This document shows, in pieces, positions 1 through 5,992 of a stretch of DNA of 8,019 nt (the first letter of the stretch is position 1; each line of letters opens with the position of its first letter). The DNA is from Candidatus Anoxychlamydiales bacterium (GTDB lineage Bacteria > Chlamydiota > Chlamydiia > Chlamydiales > SM23-39). The notes below the pieces were generated by a model that ran no database searches, was not told the origin of the DNA, and was given only the letters and a program-made list of their open reading frames with translations. The stretch covers positions 1 to 8,019 of the forward strand of contig JAAKFX010000073.1 in the NCBI GenBank assembly GCA_011064865.1, in the 5' to 3' direction. Both the position numbers and the translations under genes were made by a program.

Positions 1-618
1 GGTGAGAGGTGCGGCATGTTCTATCTCAGGAAAGAGATCCGTTCCCACTGCCTTCGCCATCTTGATGGCAAAAATTTCAGTGTCCTTGATGTTGCCAGCG
101 ACTTGAGTCTTGCTCGAGTAACGTATCCCACTGGCCAAGTTTTCTAGCAACCCCATCACTGGAGGAATCCCGCGTCGATCGGTGTAGATCTCCCACCCCT
201 CGGCTACGTGCAGGTTCTCAAGGGCATCGGCGACGATCATCGCCTCGCGGTGTTCTGCCGCGGTGGCCGGCCGGGTCTCCCAGGTGTCCAAATCGACGTA
301 GCGCATTCCCATGCCCTGCATGAAATACACGCTATCTCCACCAACCATGAGATCCTTCTCCGGATCTCTGGCCCGCAGCCTGAAATTACTGGGCACCTTG
401 CGGATGCACTCCTCCACCAACCCGGGCTGAATCCGAACGCGTTGGTCCTCGAAATCCACTTCACATCCATTCTCCGCCATCAGCTTCAGCGCTCCCTGGT
501 GTTCTATCCGCATGCCGGTCTTCTGCATCACGAACAAGGCGCCACGATGGATGGCCTCTTCTTCCTCGACACTCATGAATTTCAGCGCCGGGTATTTGCG
601 TGTAAATCCCTTTAACAT
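1..618 (-). CDS. mttB: Trimethylamine methyltransferase (MttB) family protein, N-terminal 206 residues; 3' end beyond window
   Basis: The minus-strand frame is open from an ATG at 618 to the left edge without any stop. The translation starts MLKGFTRKYPALKFMS and shows the N-terminal pattern of the MttB superfamily: a helical start with MQKTGMRIEHQGAL (about residues 31-44), RVRIQPGLVEECIRKVP (60-76), LRARDPEKDL (81-90) and VDLDTWETRPAT (108-119). Family members are about 480-500 residues, so more than half is missing. They transfer a methyl group from a quaternary or tertiary amine such as trimethylamine or glycine betaine to a cognate corrinoid protein in the cytoplasm. The start is supported by GGAGGAG (624-630), 5 bases upstream. 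The corrinoid gene remnant lies 13 bases upstream, as expected for an mttC-mttB operon. True MttB carries pyrrolysine at an in-frame UAG near residue 330, outside this window, so a TMA enzyme cannot be told from a pyrrolysine-free homologue. Codon use and G+C content are unlike everything right of 800. Confidence 0.88.
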   Translation of the reverse strand, partial: MLKGFTRKYPALKFMSVEEEEAIHRGALFVMQKTGMRIEHQGALKLMAENGCEVDFEDQRVRIQPGLVEECIRKVPSNFRLRARDPEKDLMVGGDSVYFMQGMGMRYVDLDTWETRPATAAEHREAMIVADALENLHVAEGWEIYTDRRGIPPVMGLLENLASGIRYSSKTQVAGNIKDTEIFAIKMAKAVGTDLFPEIEHAAPLT

Positions 619-631
619 TGATGCTCCTCCT

Positions 632-802
632 TCAACCTTGTAATAGTTTCTTTGACAGTTTCACCCCGCCGGGAGCAGTGGGATCGTATCCATCTGCACC
701 GATGCTCGTAGCAAAATGATCACTGATGGCGCCCCCGCCAATGATGACCTCAAAACCTTCTGCTGTAAACAACGTGCACAGGATCGTCTTGTCGATGTTG
801 AA
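632..802 (-). pseudogene. mttC: Remnant of a corrinoid (B12-binding) methyltransferase protein, MttC/MtbC-like, 5' lost and internally deleted
   Basis: The last roughly 56 codons of this frame read like the Rossmann B12-binding domain of methyltransferase corrinoid proteins. KTILCTLFTAEGFEV matches the helix after the cobalt-binding DxHxxG region, and IIGGGAISDHFATSIGADGY matches the C-terminal GGAPV...IGADGY segment, ending in a helix LSKKLLQG. The central 40-odd residues that normally separate these blocks (the LGVDVP...GLSALLT...M region) are missing, so FEV runs straight into IIGG at about 745-748. Everything upstream of the NID-K residues, including the cobalamin-ligand histidine, is replaced by AT-rich sequence from about 802. 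The usual HDIGK appears as NIDK, so the conserved glycine is absent too. The TGA stop lies 13 bases before the mttB-like start. A methyl-carrying product cannot be made from this piece. The family call is good; the exact left limit of true homology is uncertain by a few bases. Confidence 0.72.
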
Positions 803-1221
803 AATATTGCTAAAAACAGTGCTGTAATACAAATAGGAACAGCTGATAAAGCTATCCGAGATAGTAATAATTGAAAATTTTTAGTTTTTTTCAAATCTAG
901 CTTTCTGCTTTTGAAAAACATCAGAATAATCGAAATATATGAAACAATTATACCAGCACTCAAAATAATAAAAGGAACCCCTTTAGAAGACAAATAAATG
1001 TTTCCACTCATTTTTAAAGACAATCCCTGAAAGAAAATAGTCTGTAGTAAAAGATATAATAAAAAAAACCAACATCCCACTCTTAATTTATTTTGCGATA
1101 TTTTTATTTGCTTTTTACGTAAGGATGTATAAATCCAGGCTAGGATTAAGAAAAATATTGGCAAGCTATATATAGATATTTTAACTAGTTGGGATAGTGT
1201 TTCAGATTTATCTTGTAACAT
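661..1221 (-). CDS. Four-helix membrane protein truncated at the sequence seam; last ~46 codons are foreign
   Basis: I do not recognise the family. The ATG at 1221 is preceded by AAGGAA and an A-rich spacer. Residues 1-140 (1221 to about 802) have four hydrophobic segments at about 17-35, 48-66, 79-102 and 122-140, separated by lysine-rich loops such as SLRKKQIK and KSRKLDLKKTK, so it should sit in the inner membrane. After LFLAIF (residues 135-140) the frame enters the GC-rich block and reads the mttC remnant out of frame, giving an arginine- and serine-rich tail with no membrane character that ends by chance at 661. The true C-terminus is therefore lost. It lies 28 bases behind the three-helix protein at 1250-1576 in the same direction and probably shares its transcript. 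The order of helices, basic loops and a KG or KPG turn is loosely alike in the two proteins, which may be distant paralogues; this is only a by-eye impression. Confidence 0.6.
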   Translation of the reverse strand: MLQDKSETLSQLVKISIYSLPIFFLILAWIYTSLRKKQIKISQNKLRVGCWFFLLYLLLQTIFFQGLSLKMSGNIYLSSKGVPFIILSAGIIVSYISIILMFFKSRKLDLKKTKNFQLLLSRIALSAVPICITALFLAIFSTSTRRSCARCLQQKVLRSSLAGAPSVIILLRASVQMDTIPLLPAG

Positions 1222-1249
1222 TTATTTTTTTCCTTAATTTACAAATTAT

Positions 1250-1576
1250 CTATAGTCCAATATAAATCTCAAGTTTTTCTCTCTCTCTTGCATTTTTAGC
1301 ATTATGCTCCCAAAAACGTAATAACAATGAACAAACAATAACTTGAAGAGCTGTTATATATAATAAAAGTCCCGGCTTATCAATCCAATAAGCTTTCATC
1401 ATAATTTGAATACCACAAAAAATAAAACATCCAAAAATCGAGACTGAATTTAACAGCCTCAAACCCTTTATTATTTTTATCTTTTTAGAAGTGCCTTTAT
1501 CAGCTTTAACAAGAGTCCAGTAAAATGAACATACTGTAAAATATATCGGAATCATTATTGAAAAATAAATTCCCAT
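1250..1576 (-). CDS. Small three-helix membrane protein of unknown function
   Basis: The 108-residue product starts MGIYFSIMIPIYF and has hydrophobic segments at about residues 5-22, 40-60 and 68-88. They are joined by a lysine-rich loop (KADKGTSKKIKIIKG) and followed by a charged tail with NAREREKLEIY. I recognise no family. The start is chosen because GAGAGG lies just upstream of the ATG with a one-base gap after the purine run. That run is part of a (GA)7 dinucleotide repeat, so the ribosome binding site can change length by slippage. The frame upstream of the repeat is open from a TTG at 1697 and encodes one more hydrophobic stretch (LLYGYILILFTKIFLLN). Gain of a single GA unit would join it in frame to this protein. 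The next gene downstream starts 28 bases after the stop, suggesting a two-gene operon of membrane proteins. Confidence 0.6.
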   Translation of the reverse strand: MGIYFSIMIPIYFTVCSFYWTLVKADKGTSKKIKIIKGLRLLNSVSIFGCFIFCGIQIMMKAYWIDKPGLLLYITALQVIVCSLLLRFWEHNAKNAREREKLEIYIGL

Positions 1577-1578
1577 AC

Positions 1579-1592
1579 CTCTCTCTCTCTCT
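1579..1592 (-). repeat. (GA)7 simple sequence repeat covering a ribosome binding site
   Basis: On the plus strand this is seven CT units; read with the gene it is (AG)7 followed by G-T-ATG. It supplies the Shine-Dalgarno-like purines of the 1250-1576 gene. A shorter (CT)5 tract at 1279-1288 lies inside that gene and encodes alternating Arg and Glu. Dinucleotide repeats of this kind mutate by polymerase slippage. Confidence 0.8.
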
Positions 1593-1741
1593 TTTTAATT
1601 CAATATATTCCATTATTTCATTTAATAAAAATATTTTTGTGAATAAAATCAAAATGTAACCATATAATAAGTGGACTTCATTAAAATGGCACAACAAACA
1701 AAACCTGCATATCTTTTAACCACTTCACTAGGAATAAAATT

Positions 1742-1984
1742 ATGAAACAAGAGACTATTGAAAAATTCAAAAAACTACCTGTTACTCATAGCGCTATGGC
1801 ACATGCATTTTCTTATGCTATATCTTCAGGTTTATTAGCTATAATAATACTAACTCTTTGGATAATGGATATTCCTTTTCAAAATAAATTACCTCTTATA
1901 ATTTTTCCTGTGCTTGCTATTGAATTTTTATTGATCAATAAATGGTATAAGATCGCTAAAAAAGAAATTGCAGCTGAAAAATAA
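1742..1984 (+). CDS. Small two-helix membrane protein of unknown function
   Basis: The 80-residue product begins MKQETIEKFKKLPVTHSAMA and has two hydrophobic segments at about residues 22-42 and 49-66, then a lysine-rich end (KWYKIAKKEIAAEK). AGGA at 1730-1733 lies 8 bases before the ATG, a normal ribosome binding site. The gene stands alone on the plus strand. It diverges from the membrane-protein pair on its left and converges with the HD-domain gene on its right, with about 100 bases between stops. The charged N-terminal amphipathic stretch before the first helix and the positive tail favour both ends facing the cytoplasm. I know no family with this pattern, and a gene this short could be a chance frame, although the ribosome binding site and clean two-helix profile argue otherwise. 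Confidence 0.6.
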   Translation: MKQETIEKFKKLPVTHSAMAHAFSYAISSGLLAIIILTLWIMDIPFQNKLPLIIFPVLAIEFLLINKWYKIAKKEIAAEK

Positions 1985-2085
1985 TCTATCCCAAAACCAA
2001 AAACAAATAATCAACATGTATAGAAATAGAAATTTTATTGATATAACACTTAATCAGTAAATGAAGGCGGAGATTTTAAAAAGAT

Positions 2086-2691
2086 TTATATTTCTGGTTT
2101 TATATTATGTTTTCTGAATTTTTTGATGGTTTCATCTAAAAGGCATTTCTTAAAGTTATTAATAAATATATCTAAATTCATTATCCTATTAGAATAATTA
2201 AAAATGTCTTTAATTTCTTTTTTTGTCCATGTAGACATTTTTGCTTCATTATGTTGAATCCAAGCTTCTAACTTATCAATAACGTGCACAAATTTTGCTT
2301 CATAGGAAGTTAATTTTTCATAATCGTTCCAAAGATCCTTAATCTGAGTTGCAGTTGTTCCAAGCTTGTTTGTTAAACATTTTATAGCTTTTCTTTCTTG
2401 AAGCTTTCTATTTTTTTCTCTGAGAGGATTTTTAGCTATTTTTAAATAATGTTCATCACCGATTACAGCTTCTCCTAAATCATGAATGATTGCTAAAGAT
2501 AAAGCTTTTTCGATATTTATTTTTTTTTTTAGATATGGAGAAAACAACAGAACCATCAGAGCTGTTCTCCATGAATGTTCAGCAACACTTTCTTTTCTTC
2601 CCGCGGACGTCTTACTATGCCTAAGCTCATTTTTTAATTGCTCTGCTTGATGTAAGAAATTCAAAATTTTGAGATATTTTGTTTTTTGCAT
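2086..2691 (-). CDS. HD-domain phosphohydrolase, YfbR/HDDC2-type (HD_3), probable 5'-deoxynucleotidase
   Basis: The 201-residue product carries the full HD signature: H39 in SVAEHSW, the H70-D71 pair in AIIHDLGEAVIGD with E74 following, and D139 in VIDKLEAW. The spacing, the LWNDYEKLTSYEAKFVHVIDK stretch (residues 120-140, the LW-EYE...EAK...DK pattern) and the total length all fit the YfbR/HDDC2 group. These are cytoplasmic metal-dependent phosphatases, some of which remove the 5'-phosphate from deoxynucleoside monophosphates. All metal-binding residues are present, so activity is likely, but the substrate is not proven by sequence. The ATG lies 9 bases after the stop of the transporter-methyltransferase gene with only a weak purine stretch before it, so translation may be coupled to that gene. 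An 11-base T run at 2520-2530 (A11 in the message) encodes Lys-Lys-Lys near residues 55-57 and is a possible slippage site. Confidence 0.85.
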   Translation of the reverse strand: MQKTKYLKILNFLHQAEQLKNELRHSKTSAGRKESVAEHSWRTALMVLLFSPYLKKKINIEKALSLAIIHDLGEAVIGDEHYLKIAKNPLREKNRKLQERKAIKCLTNKLGTTATQIKDLWNDYEKLTSYEAKFVHVIDKLEAWIQHNEAKMSTWTKKEIKDIFNYSNRIMNLDIFINNFKKCLLDETIKKFRKHNIKPEI

Positions 2692-2700
2692 AATTATTAC

Positions 2701-4725
2701 TTATCTTTTAAGATTGGATATTAATGATTGATGTTTGTTAGGGTGTAGAAAAAAATAATTAAATTTTTCTACATTATTAAGATCTATATGCTGAATTTCA
2801 TTCAACTTGTTATGGTCAGATAAAAAACTTGAATATCCCAATGATTTTAAATACTGGATTACGTCATTTCCCGAATAACCAAATTTTTGACACCAGCTCT
2901 CAACTATTTCTAATACAATTATTGGGAGAAATCTATTAATGCTTTTAAAACCTCCTTTAATAATAGAAAATTCAGCTCCTTCAACATCACACTTAATAAA
3001 ATCAATTTGTTGAATATTATTATTAATTACAAAATCATCGAGTAGTGTTAGAGAACACTTAATTTTTTTATATTCCTCAATATTAAATATATTTTCTTCC
3101 GATGCTATTGGAGAACCTAATTCTGAATAATAGAAAGAAACAGATTTATTTTTATCTGAAAAACCAAAATTATGTAAATTAACATTTTTAATTTCATTGC
3201 TTATAATATTTCTTTCTAAAATTTCATAGGTAGGTTTTATTGGTTCAAAAGCATGAATGACTGAATTTGGAAATCTTTTACTTAAATTAATCGAATACCA
3301 TCCTAAATGAGCTCCAATATCAAATATAACATTTTTATCTTTGATTAATTGATAAATTAGTACTTCGTCATCATGTTCATAATCTCCAAAATTCAAAATT
3401 TCTAATAAAGCTGATCTACAAGATTTATCTACTTCAAATTTTATTTTATAAGGTTCAACAGTAAATATAACAGAATCTTTGATTAAAGATATTTCTGAAA
3501 TTGATGTTTTATTAAGATAGGTAGATATTTCAAAAAGAATTTTATTTTTTTCATACATTTCCGAAATATACTCATATTTGCCGATTTTCCCCATTTTATA
3601 TTTATTTTTTAGATCTTTTAATTGTTCGGATCTTTTTTTGATATATATTGGTCTAGAAGCTTCTACAGCCTTTTCTAATGGAGTCTTTTTTTTATCTTTT
3701 TTATACTCCTGATAGATCAAAATTCCACATCCTAAAGTAATTATCAAAGAACTGATGATATCACGATATGGTATCATATGTCCTTTTAGTAAAGAAAAAA
3801 TAGTTATAAATATAAGCAAAGAACTGCTAGAAATGGCAATAATAATTGGTTCAGCATGTAGGAATGCCCTAAAAAAGAAAATTAATGCTATCGCATAGGA
3901 TATACCTTCTAATGCAGCATTTGTATAATCAAATGTAACAAAACTTTCAATTGGAAGTTTTCCTCTAAATAAAAAAATAAAAAAAACAATTAGCGAAATA
4001 ATTAAACCAGTGATGCATTGGTAAAAAGTCACACGCAATGGAGGGTCGTGTTGAATAATTGCACTTGTTAGCATCACTACAATTGCTAATGCAACCGAAG
4101 ACCCTAATCCAAATAGATACCCTATGAGAGCTTCTTCTTTATTTATTGCGCCAATATCATAATAAAGAACAACTGTAACTCCAATAAAAGCAATAAAAAT
4201 TCCTAGCCATTCTCCTAACCTAAATCTTTGCTTCAAAAAGATAAACGCTAAGATTGCATATATTACGGCATCAGCTCCATGAAGCGCTGAATTATCAACA
4301 ATTCCAATAGCTTCTTTTGCTAATTCATAAATTATATAACCACCAGTTGCAATAAACCCACGAATAAGGATTAAAACTAATCTTTGACGAGGTGAAAAAT
4401 ATGAATAATCAGTTGTAATATTTTTTTGAGAAATTTTTAAATATTTGTATCCTTTTAATCCGTCTTTATCAAGAAACCCTTTTAATATTATAAATAATAA
4501 AATAAATAGGGTTCCGCTGATAAATTGGACCAAGAAATTAATTGCTGTTTCATGTTTTTGTATGGGAACTTGAAATAATACTATTGTTATACCAATGAAC
4601 CCCCAGCCAATTAAAGCATCTCTAATTCCAATAATACGTTTACTAGGTTTAATGGCAATTCGGTGTGTTGAAAGAAATTTAAAAAACTTTCTTATTCCGA
4701 ATGAAGTTTCAATAGTTTTACTCAT
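2701..4725 (-). CDS. EamA/DMT-family transporter fused to FkbM-type SAM-dependent methyltransferase
   Basis: A single uninterrupted 674-codon frame joins two domains. Residues 38-338 hold ten hydrophobic segments (about 38-53, 63-83, 115-136, 147-165, 173-189, 200-223, 233-253, 268-290, 293-313, 321-338). The EamA-like stretch is ALHGADAVIYAILAF followed by EWLGIFIAFIGVTVVLYYD, typical of the two-repeat drug/metabolite transporter fold. Residues about 340-400 are a charged linker, part of which (366-396) resembles a SHOCT motif. Residues 400-674 are an FkbM-like methyltransferase: VIFDIGAHLGWYS (466-478) is the SAM-binding glycine loop, AFEP (492-495) the acidic ribose site, and IDFIKCDVEGAE (574-585) plus LEIVE (605-609) the other family motifs. 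FkbM enzymes usually O-methylate sugars or polyketides. Ten helices put both ends in the cytoplasm. No clear ribosome binding site precedes the ATG. An imperfect palindrome lies 57 bases upstream, and the HD gene follows 9 bases downstream. The cargo is unknown. Confidence 0.9.
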   Translation of the reverse strand: MSKTIETSFGIRKFFKFLSTHRIAIKPSKRIIGIRDALIGWGFIGITIVLFQVPIQKHETAINFLVQFISGTLFILLFIILKGFLDKDGLKGYKYLKISQKNITTDYSYFSPRQRLVLILIRGFIATGGYIIYELAKEAIGIVDNSALHGADAVIYAILAFIFLKQRFRLGEWLGIFIAFIGVTVVLYYDIGAINKEEALIGYLFGLGSSVALAIVVMLTSAIIQHDPPLRVTFYQCITGLIISLIVFFIFLFRGKLPIESFVTFDYTNAALEGISYAIALIFFFRAFLHAEPIIIAISSSSLLIFITIFSLLKGHMIPYRDIISSLIITLGCGILIYQEYKKDKKKTPLEKAVEASRPIYIKKRSEQLKDLKNKYKMGKIGKYEYISEMYEKNKILFEISTYLNKTSISEISLIKDSVIFTVEPYKIKFEVDKSCRSALLEILNFGDYEHDDEVLIYQLIKDKNVIFDIGAHLGWYSINLSKRFPNSVIHAFEPIKPTYEILERNIISNEIKNVNLHNFGFSDKNKSVSFYYSELGSPIASEENIFNIEEYKKIKCSLTLLDDFVINNNIQQIDFIKCDVEGAEFSIIKGGFKSINRFLPIIVLEIVESWCQKFGYSGNDVIQYLKSLGYSSFLSDHNKLNEIQHIDLNNVEKFNYFFLHPNKHQSLISNLKR

Positions 4726-4781
4726 ATCAACGTACTAATCATTTAAAAATTACTTAACATATAATAAAAATTTATGTTTTC

Positions 4782-4810
4782 TCTTTTACTTGTATATAAC
4801 ATGTAAAAGA
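4782..4810. repeat. Imperfect 12-bp inverted repeat, possible operator
   Basis: TCTTTTACTTGT (4782-4793) and ACATGTAAAAGA (4799-4810) pair with one mismatch around a 5-base ATATA centre. It lies 57 bases upstream of the transporter-methyltransferase start. Read in the direction of the minus-strand genes it is not followed by a T run, so an operator-like site for a dimeric regulator fits better than an intrinsic terminator for the methyltransferase gene upstream. In a region this AT-rich some inverted repeats arise by chance. Confidence 0.4.
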
Positions 4811-4965
4811 ATAATATTCTAGGATTTAATAAAGAAAATATTTGAATATAAAATGATTGAAAAAAAAGAATGAATATTTTTTTATAGTACAGATATTAAA
4901 TAAATCCTAATGACTGGATACTTAAAAAATGAGTATGTTCCAATATCTAATTAATCAAAAAAAAA

Positions 4966-5643
4966 TTATTTTTTTTGAAGAATATATATTCGATTATCAT
5001 ATTCTTTGTCTTTATTTATTTTTCTCCATAATTTCCATTTATAAGAAAAACTATCAAATAATTTTTCTAATAAAAAACAATCTCCTTTATTTGAAAATGC
5101 TATTATAATTTTTGTTTCAGAATTAGAGTAATTTTTAGCTTGGTTCAAAAATTTTTTTATTGATTTGAAATTTGGATCATAGAAAGCGTATTGTAAAGGA
5201 TCTTTTATTTTTATTAGATCATTGTGAAAAGGCATATTAAAAATGATTACTTCAAAAATTTGTTTTGGGATATTATCAAAGCAATTACTCAAATATGTTT
5301 GAATCTTATTTTTTTCAAAATTATTTAGCAAATTATTTGCTTTAGCATTTTCATATGCATATTTATTTATATCTGCTTGAATTACGGATGACGCTCCATT
5401 AATAACTGAGTATAAACCTACAATGCCGGGACCACAACCCATATCACAAACTTTTTTACCTTTGATTAATTTTTTTATATTTTTCAAAACAAATTTTGTC
5501 GTTCTGAATTGATGCGACGGATATACATGAGGAAAAACTTTAAATTTTATTCCTTCAACGACACAAAAAAAATTATTGTCGGAAGAGTTTATTTTTTTAA
5601 AAATTGCATTTGGTTGCATTTTATAGTAAGCACAGGCATTCAT
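4966..5643 (-). CDS. Class I SAM-dependent methyltransferase, MTS/HemK-like
   Basis: The 225-residue product has a clear class I fold core. VCDMGCGPGIVGLYS (65-79) is motif I binding SAM, D91 in QADIN is the ribose-binding acid, and IIFNMPFHN (133-141) sits where MTS-type enzymes have the catalytic NPPF/Y tetrapeptide. The segment VFPHVYPSHQFRTT (36-49) resembles the FPGVFSP-type entry strand of small HemK-like methyltransferases. Enzymes with an NPPY-like motif usually methylate nitrogen atoms (adenine, guanine or glutamine side chains). Here the first proline is methionine, so the acceptor is uncertain. AGGAG at 5650-5654, 6 bases before the ATG, supports the start. It is followed after about 320 bases of mostly non-coding DNA by the next start, of which 240 lie between its stop and the transporter-methyltransferase gene. 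Both run in the same direction and may share a pathway, but the gap allows separate promoters. Confidence 0.8.
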   Translation of the reverse strand: MNACAYYKMQPNAIFKKINSSDNNFFCVVEGIKFKVFPHVYPSHQFRTTKFVLKNIKKLIKGKKVCDMGCGPGIVGLYSVINGASSVIQADINKYAYENAKANNLLNNFEKNKIQTYLSNCFDNIPKQIFEVIIFNMPFHNDLIKIKDPLQYAFYDPNFKSIKKFLNQAKNYSNSETKIIIAFSNKGDCFLLEKLFDSFSYKWKLWRKINKDKEYDNRIYILQKK

Positions 5644-5992
5644 ATAAAGCTCCTTTTTTTCGTAGTTAAGTTATCATAATATCAGTTTAATTCACCATTA
5701 ATAATTGATTTTTTTTGATTATTAAAGATAGTAAAAAAAAACTATGAAATATTAAAAATTTTACTTAGCGAGTGTTTTTTTTCCTGGTATCATGTATATT
5801 TTACCTAGTACTTTTCAGAAAATTTACTTCTTATGAAAAGGAAAATAATTTTAAAACAGAAGTTTCTATCTTTTGGGATCCTCCTTATAGATATGCTCTT
5901 AATAATTACCTGATGACACTTATTACCTCATAAATAATATTTATTGATTTCTATACCCAATCTCCTCTATACAATAAAGAAAAGGTATAACT
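5644..5992. other. Gene-free divergent intergenic region
   Basis: These 349 bases separate the divergent starts of the methyltransferase gene (minus) and the three-helix membrane protein (plus), so promoters for both must lie here unless the genes are silent. I see no convincing open frame, RNA gene or strong -35/-10 pair. On the minus strand TATTAT (5675-5680) is a possible -10 box but its -35 is poor. A 7-bp inverted repeat TAATAAT/ATTATTA (5699-5705 and 5718-5724) encloses a T8 tract. Many A and T runs make weak promoter-like matches unreliable. Confidence 0.5.

Noticed and set aside
237..470. Minus-strand 77-codon frame
   Set aside because: It lies inside the mttB-like gene in another frame.
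208..615. Plus-strand 135-codon open frame in the GC-rich part
   Set aside because: It is antisense to the mttB-like gene, has no ribosome binding site and reads as no known family; it is a shadow of the minus-strand gene.
1506..1697. 63-codon minus-strand frame as a gene of its own
   Set aside because: It starts with TTG without a ribosome binding site and overlaps the three-helix membrane gene in another frame; it is mentioned only as a possible extension through the GA repeat.
5941..5980. TTGATT / TATACA as a promoter for the plus-strand gene at 5993
   Set aside because: Transcription would start about 13 bases before the ATG, on top of the ribosome binding site, and such matches are expected by chance in AT-rich DNA.
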